Assembly: GCA_001051155.2 (NCBI GenBank)
Contig: JYIP02000002.1
Span: 2,611,583 to 2,675,582, forward strand
Length of the DNA: 64,000 nucleotides
Direction: 5' to 3'
Source of the DNA: Chrysoporthe austroafricana
Lineage: Eukaryota > Ascomycota > Sordariomycetes > Diaporthales > Cryphonectriaceae
Shown here: positions 47,871 through 58,098 of the stretch, piece after piece
Position numbering within the stretch: the first letter of the stretch is position 1
Layout of the letters: every line of letters starts with the position of its first letter
The notes under the pieces: generated by a model
The model's input: only the letters and a program-made list of their open reading frames with translations
Databases searched by the model: none
Told to the model about the DNA's origin: nothing
Made by a program: the position numbers and the translations under genes

Positions 47871-48059
47871 ATGTGCGTCAAGGATCGCCAGCCCCTCGTC
47901 AACGAGTGCTGCTCGACCTGCTGCAAGGCGGCCGACTTCGGTTCGTTGCTCTGCCCGTGACCGGTGCGCCCGGTAGAGCGCCTGACTGACACCGGCTCAG
48001 GTACCCATGATTACTGCTCCGGCAGCTCCTACTACTGCCCACGGTGCCCGGACTCATAA
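47871..48059 (+). CDS. Cysteine-rich 42-residue microprotein
   Basis: Two exons, 47871-47940 and 48001-48059, encode 42 residues. Exon 1 ends ...NECCSTCCKAADF plus one base. The 60-nt intron has donor GTTCGT, a CTGAC branch and acceptor CTCAG. Exon 2 reads GTHDYCSGSSYYCPRCPDS and stop. There are eight cysteines: one at residue 2, a CCxxCC block at 13-18, then 29, 36 and 39 (CPRC). No signal peptide, so it is likely intracellular. Cys spacing differs from the CXC-rich copper metallothioneins of Neurospora; a zinc- or other metal-binding or redox role is inference only. The long pyrimidine-rich 5' flank (47560-47860) and absence of competing frames support a transcribed gene. I recognise no family. 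Confidence 0.65.
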
Positions 48060-50600
48060 CGAGCAGGCATCTCTGCGTACCCTGGTCGTATCACCCACGT
48101 CCCGCGACGCACGAATTCCGCCGTTTTGGGCCAGCCGCATCCTCACAGCCAGGCTCGCCTACATACATTAGCCTGCATCTGGTTCCTGAGCCTCTACTGG
48201 TCCCAATCTTCCCGGCCATGCTCGCCGCATCTGCGCGTTCGTCGATCCTCGGACAGCCTTTCTTTTTGTGTTCCACCTTACCCCTCCCTCCACCGCGATG
48301 CGGCGACAAGTCGCTATGGTTTGCAGGGGGAGTGGTGGGCGGACTCTCGTGTGAGCCCCTCACTCTCTGGCTCCACTGCCGTCGGTACACGGCCATACGT
48401 TCCCTCTCCTCAGTCACCATTTGAAAGCCTCGCGACCAGCCCGTGAGGCCACACCGGCTCACCGCCGCTCTTGTCTCGCAGAACGCCCGAAAGCTGCACT
48501 ATTTCACTGCACTATGCCGTCTCGGGCGCGGCTTGGAGTCTGGGCTTACACGGGCCCCCGGCCCCCATGCTGCCATGTACACCCGCCGCATGCAGATATG
48601 ACTGCAGACAACGGCGGCAGCAGGGGCTCTACGCCCCACGACCTCCGGTTTTGCTACAGCCAGTAGCCGAGGATGTGTTTTTCGTTCCCTTTTGACTCTC
48701 TTGCTCCAATCCATCCTCCCCTGGGCTTGTGCGCTTTGAACAATTACCATCGCTTGGCGCGGAGTTTTCGGTGTGGCGGCGCTTGTGTGTGCGTAGGTCA
48801 TGTGGGCACCACATTGGGATTGGGGTCTTTTTTCCTACTATTATCATTACTATTTTGAATGGGCATATCGGGGCGCAGGGAGTATCACGAGAAGCGTATG
48901 ACCACATCGTGGGGGTGGATCGCCTGTTATCTTCTCCCCCTCATTCCGTCTCTTCATTTAGGCTCCCCAGCAACAGAAAAGCATCAAGTATCGCGGATCG
49001 ACGAGGATACCACCGGAGCCAAGAGGCGTAATGCTTGAGGGGGTGCTCGGACAGAATCCGAGTCGGAGGATTGGCAAAGCCTACAGGCAGGCAGGGTATC
49101 GGACATAGTTTAGGCAGAGATCATCACTGAACAACTGAGCAATTCGATACATCTTTCTGACTGCTCATGAAGAATTGCTGCTTTGATGCCAACGTCCACT
49201 GCCTAAAGATGTCACGGGAACGGCCCTCTGCAGGAGCATGGGCAAGCAGACCACCGCCTCACACCTGCATTGCTCATGCAGTCAAGGATCCACAAGACGC
49301 TGACCATCTCGAGTTCGGCATAGTTATTATCTGTCCCCTGCCCTTTCCAACTGCTACCGTACCTACGTACGCCGAAAGCATGCATAAGCGCCCCCAGGCA
49401 CCCCCATACTTGCTGCGAGACTAATATGCAAGGCTGGGCCGATTTCCTTGGTCGCCTTGATCGGATATAATACCGCCTTCCTCTAAGCAGTGGAGGCCCT
49501 CAAAATATACATACGTACGTGTCTCAATCGATCCGGCTGTATGAGCCGAGTGGAACGTAGTATAGCTCAAGAGATCGATTTCTTGGAGTACTTTTTGTAC
49601 AAATCATTCCAATCTTGTGATGAATGTTTCCAGGGTTTCTCTCTCCAGGAGTACGAAATTATTGATAATGTCTGTACTTTATTGAGGAAAGAGTTATCAT
49701 TTGACGCTAGCAGTGTACAGCCAACCTAAACTCAAGGATTGAATATATTTCAAGTAAGGTAGTAGATCGTACTGAGTAGAGAGAGAGTTTCGCAGGTGGA
49801 TCGAGTGAGGGGGGCTACTACATCTGACCCATGGATGAACGAGATGATGATCCAGGGTCTTGGGAGCCCATTCCGCATCTGGCGCCGACGGCAGCATGGT
49901 CGACCTTGCCTGTGCTTCGGGGCATGGGGACCTTGGCGGGTCACCCATAGCCGGCACGGGTCACGAGGACGGCCAAGGCGCATCCTTCCGTGCGTGTGCA
50001 ATTGCGACCAGACGTACAGTGCAGGTCGGCCACGGAGGCGTGGGATGGAATCCTACGCGGTCAGGCACGGAACTTGCCGTCTGCTCTGTCCGTAACGCCG
50101 TTGGGGCTTGGCCAACAAGGGCCGGTCGTGTGAGGGTGGGTTTCGTTTAGAAACCGCGTCGTACAAGGAAGGTTAAGTGCGGTATGAGTATCAGATCTGA
50201 GAAGTGAATCGTCGAACCGCGGTCAAGTGCCACAGTAAGCTGACGGCATGCCAGGTATATCTTATTGAATAGCGCTGAAGGCAACGAGACGAACATGTTG
50301 GGAGACCACCTGACTGTAGTCATGCTGTCGATATCCGTCTGCAGTCATCGTCGAAAGTGAGTGCACGGTTATTCTTTCCACGCCTTACCTTGGCCAGTAA
50401 CAATTGAATTTCGAAGGTGCCTCACAAGCGACGTCATTCAAACTCCTTCTCACGTAGTAGGCATACCCAATCCAAGGCAACACGGTACATACTACACTGT
50501 AAATAGGGAGGTTGTGGTTCCGCTGACCGATACACAGCTGAATTACCAAAGGTACGGGGGTATCTCAGAAAAGAAGGGTCAGAGCAGCTGCCAGAAAAAG
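48060..50600. other. Gene-poor interval right of the microgene
   Basis: Apart from a possible small coding relic at 49490-49729 I see no gene. The first kilobase is probably the microgene's 3' flank. Overlapping frames on both strands at 48040-48900 look like chance. Confidence 0.5.
49490..49729 (+). pseudogene. Possible small coding exon or gene relic
   Basis: An open frame with well-mixed, protein-like composition lies in otherwise empty DNA. It encodes KIYIRTCLNRSGC, then EIDFLEYFLYKSFQSCDECF, then EYEIIDNVCTLLRKELSFD, and ends at TAA 49727-49729. It starts right after a CTAAGCAG string that could be a splice acceptor, and no ATG occurs before the internal CMSRVE. It may be a 3' exon, a decayed gene or chance. 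Composition is more AT-rich than the neighbouring genes. I do not recognise it; the helical, Leu/Tyr/Arg-containing pattern is only loosely reminiscent of LYR-type small proteins. Confidence 0.25.
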
Positions 50601-52572
50601 CTAGTACAACCCATGAAAGACACCGGACATTGTCGACTTGTCATACTTGACGTACTTGCCCTTGCCCTTGTCGACTTCATGGTACCTGTCAAAGAAGCGG
50701 TTATACAGCGGCTCGACCGTCTGCTGTACATCCCTTGCAAACATACGCCGCACCTCGGGTTCCATGTTGAACGACTTGTGACTCTTGACCATCTCGTCAA
50801 AACTAGCGTTGAATGCCAAGAACTTGCCCTTGATGTTGTCGCGGTCCTTGGACGAGAGCGCCTTCATGATGGACGCCGAGTCCACCGCGCCCTGGCCTGA
50901 TGTTGGCCGCTGCGCCCTCGACGTATGGATCGTGTCGAGCAGGTGCACCGAAACGTCCTTGCACATGTCCAGGTACAGGCCCTTGGACTTCTTGCGCCAG
51001 GTGTCAATGACAAGGGGAAGCCTCTGCTCCAGTAGTGGCCAGAGGTCAGATTCGCGAACCATCCGGTCCACTATCGTGATGTTGTTGGCCATGAAGACGC
51101 CAACCACAGGTTTCTTGCCAAAGAGCATCCTTGCTCTGGAGTCCAACGAGGAGAAAAGCGTCTCGACAGTGTCGATGCAGTAGTTTGCGAAGATTTGCTG
51201 ACCGTCTGCAGTAACGTCGAACGAGGAGAGATTTGGGGTACTATCCGAGCCGCCCCTGGCCGCTGCCACAGACTTCCAGCCACCATCACCTAGAGATATC
51301 ATGATATTTGAGACAGGACGTAAGAAAGCCACCATGCCTTGCAGGGATCGTATAGACTCCGATACGATAGGAATGGGGGCGCCGTCTGCAGGCAAGCTTT
51401 GCAGGCCGTTGATCTTCTGTTTCATCATCTCCAGTAACTCAGCCAGGGATGACTTTGCTGTTTCCTTGACAGGTTTGAGCGCCGACGTGAGCGCCACCTT
51501 GAGCTCCCCAGTGGCCTGTTCCAGGTTATTAGATATGGTCGAAATAACTTCCACGATCTCATACGCCAGGAAACAGTCCACCGCCAAATGCTGTTTGATA
51601 TGTATGTTCAGTTCTCGCAGCGTTCTAGCAAGCTCCGTGATGGCGCCTTGACTGGTCGACAGAAAGACTGGACCCCAGTCTTCACGGGAAAAGACTCGGC
51701 ATATGCTCTCGTACTCGGCGCGTAGCAGACCCTCAATGGCCTGGCCATATATGACAATACCGCTCATTGGGCCTGCCCGGTAGATATCCGTCGGATTCTT
51801 CTTCTTCACCGTATTGATACTGGCAGATGCCAGGTTCGCCAACGTAAATTGGATATAAGGTCCTCGAACCTCGGCGTATATCTTGGCCGCTGGTGACTCC
51901 TCGCTGACGCCGCTTTCTCGATGTGCTTTGGATATGTAGTCGTTCAGCACGCCCAGCTTCGAGTTCTTATCCTCGGAGAGGACGGGGAATGGTTCATTCT
52001 TCGTCGTGTAGCGGAGTGGTTCGATGGACCGCGGTGTGTCGCTTCGAAGGAGTTTGTCAAAATAGGCCTCGAGTTGCGTATTCCCAGACTTGATAAGCCT
52101 CTGCAAATCTGCCACCGCGTCTTGTGTGGTCCGCAGACTCGAGGTCTTAGAGGCGCTCAGGGTCTTGTACAGCCGTTTCAGTGCGTTGATATACTGTGTC
52201 AGTCCGGCCTTCTCCGGGCCCATGCGAATAATCTTCTCGTCATCGTTCTTGCTGTCGGCCTGTTGGGATAACCTTTCAAGTTCGGCACGCGTGGACCTGA
52301 TGTCTACAGCCAAAAGTGTCAGTTGGAATGGAAGTCCAGATCGATCGCCTCGTGCATAACCACGCACTCTGGATCAATTCCTGCAGCTTCTTGGTCTCCG
52401 TTCCCAGCGACTGTACGGCGCCGTCAAGAGTGTTCCCATTATTTACCACCTTGACCAGGGCTGCCTCGATCTTTTTGGTCATCTGAGCCCTCGTCTCCAG
52501 ATGTGACCTGAGCACGTCGACTTCAGCCTCCTCCTCAGCAGCCTGTCGGCTGATGCTATTGCGCACAGCCAT
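50601..52572 (-). CDS. EXO70: Exocyst complex component EXO70
   Basis: Subunit of the octameric exocyst that tethers secretory vesicles at the plasma membrane, where EXO70 binds phosphoinositides and Rho GTPases. Two exons, 52572-52368 and 52303-50601, give 635 residues, the usual fungal length. Exon 1 begins MAVRNSISRQAAEEEAEVDV and has the N-terminal coiled coil. The 64-nt intron (GTGCGT donor, ACTGAC branch) joins LQELIQ to NIRSTRAELERL. An unspliced reading would start at a false start codon near 52367. Downstream are helical-repeat segments typical of EXO70 (IYGQAIEGLLRAEYESICR, LFSSLDSRARMLFGKK, FLAFNASFDEMVKSHKSF) and the basic C-terminal end YHEVDKGKGKYVKYDKSTM, which in the family contacts membrane lipid. 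Confidence 0.95.
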
Positions 52573-53955
52573 GACGAGCTGTCAAGCCGAAGCTCGAGAA
52601 AGAGTGACGAAGGCTCGGAACAGTGAGAGAACGGTGAGGCTGTCGATGCGAGGCAGGGAGCGGTTAATGAGGCGGGAACTCCGAACCGTGTGATGTATAA
52701 TGTTAGATAGAAAGGGGGTCGGGGAGGCTTGGTGGATCTGCGTCACTGTGACAAGCCGAAAGCCCAGCCAGCTTCTTGTGGTGGAGCAATGAGGGAGGTG
52801 GGACGGAAGCACGTTGCAGCGAGCGATCACAGCGTCCGGGGTAAGAGTTGCAACTCAGTCCAGGAGCCTGACGTAAGCGCCACAGTATCAAACCCCTGGG
52901 AGCCTCAATCTCAAAACAATGCGTCCAAAGTCCTCTTCCCGTGAGGGAAACACGGCTTGCCCTCTTCGTCATCTCCAGCTCAGCACTTCGTCGTCGTTTT
53001 AATATTTTTTTCAATCTCCACGGGGCCCGCTGATTGAGGCAGACTCTCGGGAAAGATTGTGGGTGTGGACTGAAGTCATAAAGAAGCAGTCAGTAGAGCC
53101 ACGAAAAGACGGTCGGCTTGTTTCTCGAGCAGAGCGAGAGGACACTGCAATTCGTGGATCTGCCGGCATGATTTGATGCAGCAGAGACGCAGCACACATG
53201 TTGTGTCACACTACTCCGAGAGGAATCCGTCAAACAGCATCCTCGGTCCACGCCTTGGCATCCCGTTTCGAAACAGGCTTTGCACAACGCCTGTGATGTC
53301 CAATGAGATCGACGATAAGTGAAACATACTGAAATGGCTCAACATTTAGCACTGTGAAGCTCTTGGTCCCGGGAAGGATGTTGCGTAGAAGAGAAAAAAA
53401 GAGGGCCTCCTTTAGGCCAAAAGTCTGCCGAACGGTAGACAACAATTGCCAGTCGAAGTGTGCTTAAGACAATAGAAACAAAAGTCGTAGGATATTACCT
53501 TTCGGAAGGTTATCGAGGCCGAGATTGTAAGTTGTGGACATAAAAATAAACGAGATCATCTATCCAGTGCAGAGCACAGTCCAGTCCCTCAAGTTGTATC
53601 ATTGTTTTTGATTAAGTGAAAAGGGCCATCTCAATTACGCCCTTTTTCGGCGGCATGCAGTGCAATGATGGACTTGGTCTCCATGGTGAATTTCGACAGC
53701 AAAAGGCTTGGAAACTTTTATTCCTGGACACGTTATTTTGTCAGTCCTTCTTTGATTGCTCCTTGGTAGGAGTTACCGACCAGCTTCATGCGGCAAAAAG
53801 TCAACTTTGTTGCCCCTTTTCACTTTTTCTTTCCTTTCCTTTCTTTTTTTTTCTTTTTAAAATGTGACCAATGTGGCATTCCTTGCCTTATCTACGCTGG
53901 AAACACCGGGTTGACAATTCGCTCTAATTACCTAGGTATCTAGGTAGCCCGAGTA
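52573..53955. other. Intergenic region between EXO70 and the aminotransferase gene
   Basis: EXO70 promoter side on the left and the aminotransferase 3' flank on the right. A pyrimidine-rich tract with long T-runs lies at 53810-53865, and TACCTAGGTA-like strings at 53930-53946. No gene recognised. Confidence 0.5.
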
Positions 53956-55620
53956 TCAGTTGGAGACTGATCGAGCCGCAAAAAAGTCCTCAATCAAGGC
54001 CGTAACAGTTTCAACAATATACTCGATATCCTGAGCCGTCACCGTGTATGGGGGTGCAAGGATGATATGGTCCCCAGAAATTCCATCGACAGTGCCACTG
54101 CCAGGGTATACTACAATTGAGTAGGGTCTCGTCAACCCGAGATTGTTGATCTTCATTGCCACTTGTTCGGTTGCAGGGAAGGGTGTCTTCGTAAGCTTGT
54201 CCTCGACGAACTCAACGGCCCAAAATAAGCCGCGGCCTCTGACATCGCCCACGTTGGGATGGCTTCCGATGCTCTCGCGTAACCTCTGTTCTAGTAGCCT
54301 GCCCATAGTGCGAACATTGGAGATGAGATTATTCTCCTGGATGATCTTTTGGACAGCCACCACTGCGGCACAGCCAACAGCGTGTGCTTGGTACGTATGC
54401 CCATGTACGAATGCCCTACAGCGAAAACCAAAAAAAATCAATAGGGGACGCCCAAAAAAAAGGGGGGGGGGCATAGGTCACTTACGCTGTGCCCTTCTCA
54501 AGAGTCTCCACGATGTCTCTGTGAACGAGAACTCCAGCCACAGGTTGGTATCCTCCACTGAGTCCCTTGCCGATAGTCTGGATATCAGGAACAACTCCTT
54601 CCTGTTGCCAGGCATGGTGGGTCCCGGTACGACCCATTCCGGACATAACTTCATCCAAAATTAGGAGAGCACCATACTTGCGGCACACCGCCTGCATAGC
54701 CTTAAAATATCCTGGAACGGCTGGCACACATCCTAGAGCAGCACCAACGACCGGCTCAGCAACGAAGGCGCAGACCGTTTGAGGACCGACCCTTTGAAAC
54801 ACGTTGTCGAGCTCATCAGCCAGTCTCTCGACGTATTGGTCGTCTGTCTCATCTTTGGTCTTGCCTCGGTATGAGAAGCATGGCGAAACCTTCGAGATAT
54901 TATCGATGAGCAGGGGCTCAAATTTAGCCCTTCGGGCCACATGCCCGCCCATGGCTAGGGATCCGAGTGTGGTACCGTGGTAAGATTGCTCTCGAGCAAT
55001 GTAACGCACCCTCTGGGGCTCGGGCAATTCCTTCTCGAGATAGTACTGACGTGCCAACTTCATGGCTGCTTCCATCGCCTCCGACCCTGCTACAGGTCAA
55101 CAAAGCTATCGGAGATGACATCGAGGAATTGACGAACCGGACTGAACAAAGTACGCTCGTGTCATGTGTCCGTCGGTGCTGTCGACCAATACCCTTGCGG
55201 CCTCTTCCACGACCGGTGTCTTGAAGAAGGCTGAGGCGCAATAGCTCACCTTGCTGATTTGGTCAACCATGGCTTGGTTGACCCTGGCATTTCCATGCTG
55301 TGTATCTACTTCAACCTCACATTCCCAACCTTGGAGAAGTCAAGGGGTGCTTAAAACAAGAAGAAAAAGGAGGAGCTCACGCCTACACACGCGACGGCGG
55401 CGCCACCTGAAGCATCAAAGATTCTACGACCGTCGTCCAGGACGAGATAGTGGCCATCGCCTTTAGCCAACTCGAGGAAGTTATGACGGAGATCGCGATG
55501 AAGAACGGCGGAATTCTGGACGCCGCTTGCATGCTCGGTGATGTAAGCTTTCTCGACGCCGTTGACCTTCTCGATGCCGTTGACCTTCTTGATGCCGTTG
55601 ACCTCCTGAAAGATTGCCAT
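53956..55620 (-). CDS. Class-III PLP-dependent aminotransferase
   Basis: Four exons: 55620-55381, 55297-55138, 55086-54486, 54415-53956; 486 residues. Fold-type I class-III features are complete: FDASGGAAVACVG-HGNARVNQAM, YFVQSGSEAMEAAMKLARQYY across an intron, QSYHGTTLGSLAMGG, the PLP-binding Asp in ILDEVMSGMGRTG, the Schiff-base Lys in TIGKGLSGGYQPV, and FVHGHTYQAHAVGCAA. Such enzymes transfer amino groups from omega- or gamma-amino donors (GABA, diamines, beta-alanine) to 2-oxo acids; the substrate is not inferable. No mitochondrial presequence is evident. The start region has an 18-bp tandem repeat encoding VNGIKK-VNGIEK-VNGVEK. The third intron contains a run of ten C and eight T after the donor. 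Confidence 0.92.
55552..55608 (-). repeat. 18-bp coding tandem repeat in aminotransferase N-terminus
   Basis: About three copies of an 18-bp unit (plus strand GTTGACCTTCTCGATGCC) encode VNGI(K/E)K hexapeptides at residues 7-24. They lie before the conserved catalytic domain. Confidence 0.85.
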
Positions 55621-55793
55621 TGTTGTTGCTGCTTTCTCATACGGACGCGCAGGGAACAGCCGGGAATATTGGGAAGAAGAGATGCCAAGTAGTAAGGAAG
55701 ACGTCTAAAACTTGCTATCAACCTACTTTATATACATCCAACCGGCAACTACGCATCGGCCTGGCCGTGAGGAAACCCCGGCGTCGGAACAGC

Positions 55794-56454
55794 TCACACA
55801 GTACAGCCGCTGGGCAGGAAGCAGGTCAAGGTTAGGGTCACAGTGCTAAGGAGCGTCGGTTGCCGTTTGTCAACGTGTTGGAAGTAGTCGCGGTGGAGAT
55901 CATACAGGTGCTTTGATTCGTCTGCACCCCGGACGCTAGCACACCGTCTGGCGAAGATTGAAGCCACACCAACCTCGGGACGGTATTTGCCCACCACGAC
56001 ATTGGGTTCGGGACGAACGGCAACGGTTTCGATATCGGCAAACTTTTGATCCAATATTTCAAGGCAGGCCGACAGCTTGACCCTCTCTGGATACGACCAA
56101 GCTCTGACGCCCACTGCAAGGACCCGGTGCCGAAATCAGGGCTGTGCGCCGCTGTTTCACGTAGCAGCGCTCCCTAGGCCTGGTGTCACCGTGGTGCCGC
56201 TCCCTCGTTGATCTCTCGGCTTCCCGATCTCGGGAGCGACTTGTACGGCTGTGTCACTTACCGAGCATGCATCGATGATACCACCTTCGTGGGTCCTGTC
56301 CAGATCCCGCATGCAAATCGAAGATGGCGGTCTGCACGACCGGGATTCCTTCCCTTCGTGATATAGTCCTTAGTGCCCCTTCCCCAAAGCCAAAATTGTC
56401 GTACGGGCAGAGCGCCGAAATGGTGACGATACCTGTTGGAGTTCCAATAGCCAT
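55794..56454 (-). CDS. Unidentified two-exon gene or gene remnant
   Basis: Exons 56454-56262 and 56113-55794 join across a 148-nt intron with a perfect GTAAGT donor and CTTGCAG acceptor, giving 170 residues. The spliced text has ordinary protein composition: MAIGTPTGIVTISALCPY, then FGFGEGALRTISRREGIPVV, FDLHAGSG, MLVGVRAWSYPERVKL and EPNVVVGKYRPEVGVASI. The frame stays open upstream of the ATG to a possible acceptor near 56500, so 5' exons may exist or have been lost. The C-terminus (LLSTVTLTLTCFLPSGCTV) looks like read-through into non-coding sequence. I do not recognise the family. It lies upstream of the aminotransferase on the same strand; a metabolic link would be speculation. Confidence 0.4.
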
Positions 56455-58098
56455 GTCTGAACAGATGGAACGCTGAACGGGTCCTGCGACTTTATCTGCG
56501 AACAGGACGAGTTGGACAACAGGCCGCTAACCTATCTCGAGATCTCCTACAACCCAGGGGTTGTCTCCTGGGGGCTGAGCTGCGACTCCGACGCATGCGC
56601 CATCCTTCTGACGGCCTGTCTTCTGCTCGTCCGGGCTCCACAAGACACATCACAAGACAATGCTGGGACGGGGCTGTCGCGGCTCCTGGATGGGCGTGAT
56701 TCGCCAGACCTTTAGCCAGAGTATGATCTTGGGTCGCAAGATGCTCACCGGGAGGGCTTTATTATTCGTTAGTCTACCAGCAGTGCCACATCCGATGCAG
56801 GAAGGCAGGCAACATCCGTAATGATCCATCGCAACCGATGCGAACCGTTGGTTGTCCGCACAGGAATGAGGACCGGATCAGCCCATCGTCGCTGTATCAT
56901 GATTCATCAGGGCTGGCGCAGTGAACTGTTGGTGGGTCGGGTAAGACGATAAGTCGCTGTGCCCTTGGCGTGCATAGCCAGGGGCTATCTGTGAGTACCG
57001 CAACGAGGCCGCCTCAACATACGGTCGGATCAACGAGGATAGCGCCTGGTTGGGCCGGCCAGTGTTTGGACTGCTGCCCAGCTTGCGTCTGGGCCGGGAG
57101 GGAAAGAGACAGGTGGGATGAAATAACCGCAGGATGCGATCGAGAAACCCTTGACAGAGACCAAGCTGCTGGTCGCTGCAGAGCACGATTCGCTTCTAGC
57201 CTGACAAGTCTGCTTCTCATCACGGGGGCCGAGGGTCGAGCCCACCCGCCCCCCGCCCCCTCGAAGTGCTCATGCCCGGGTCCCCGAATCGCCCTGCCTG
57301 CGCAGGCTGTCTTGAACACTTCCGTCGCAAGCCGTAGTTGTGGAGGCCAGAGGTTGGCAGAGCCAGGATATAAGTGAGAAGGTTGTAACAAGCTGTGCGT
57401 GTGACTTCCCAGCTGAGCAGAATCGGCCAAGTGATCCATGGACGGACAGGAAGGAGAAAGTGATTATCCGTCTTGGCTACGGTCGATTTGCGCCAGAAGA
57501 AACTGATGGGGGGTCCCTAGACAACTGGTCATGTTGAGAACCAGTGCCTAATTCCTGCCGTCCTATGTACTAAGAGGTCACTAGAGGTGTCTTGGGCAGG
57601 CAGTGGCAGGCAAGTAGGACCTACTTGGTAGTTGACGAGATCAGGGCGCCTGCCGGTCCTCGACCCCCGAGTTTTGTCTGTGTGCCGGGTCCGAAGTTGG
57701 CCGGCGGCACGGCAGGGGCGCCCGACTCGGCACGGAAGGCGCTTCAGCCAATCAATGCACGCGTCAGGGGTCCACCTTCCTTCTGTTTACTTCACGCCAG
57801 AACTGGGAAGGTGCGTGCGGTCTCCCACCACCTCCCATTACACACCTCATACTGCACCTCCTCCCCGGAGCCATCCCACACCAACCATCGCGATATTGCG
57901 CATTCTGTTCTCCATGCAAAAATCGCACCCATTCTGGCTCCCTCCGAATCAGCTATTCCCTGCGCTCAGACATGCTTGATTTGTCTTGACGGACGTATTG
58001 TTCGAATTGATCCTTCTTCCTGCGACGCGACGCCCTGCCCTGCCCTGCCCTGCCCTGCCCTGCTGCACGTTCACATCGAAATCGAGCGCGATCTGGTC
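56455..58098. other. Intergenic region upstream of INCENP
   Basis: No supported gene. An open frame runs into INCENP from 57592 but has no ATG before 58099 and is Pro/Ser/Arg-rich, so it is read as 5' leader. An ACGCGT (MCB-like) site lies at 57759-57764, about 335 bp before the INCENP ATG. Confidence 0.5.
58033..58057. repeat. CCCTG pentanucleotide microsatellite, five copies
   Basis: Five perfect CCCTG units ending 42 bp before the INCENP ATG, therefore probably in its 5' UTR. Confidence 0.95.

Noticed and set aside
57592..58098. N-terminal extension of INCENP
   Set aside because: No ATG in this frame before 58099, composition is Pro/Ser/Arg-rich, and known relatives begin close to the SARNE motif.
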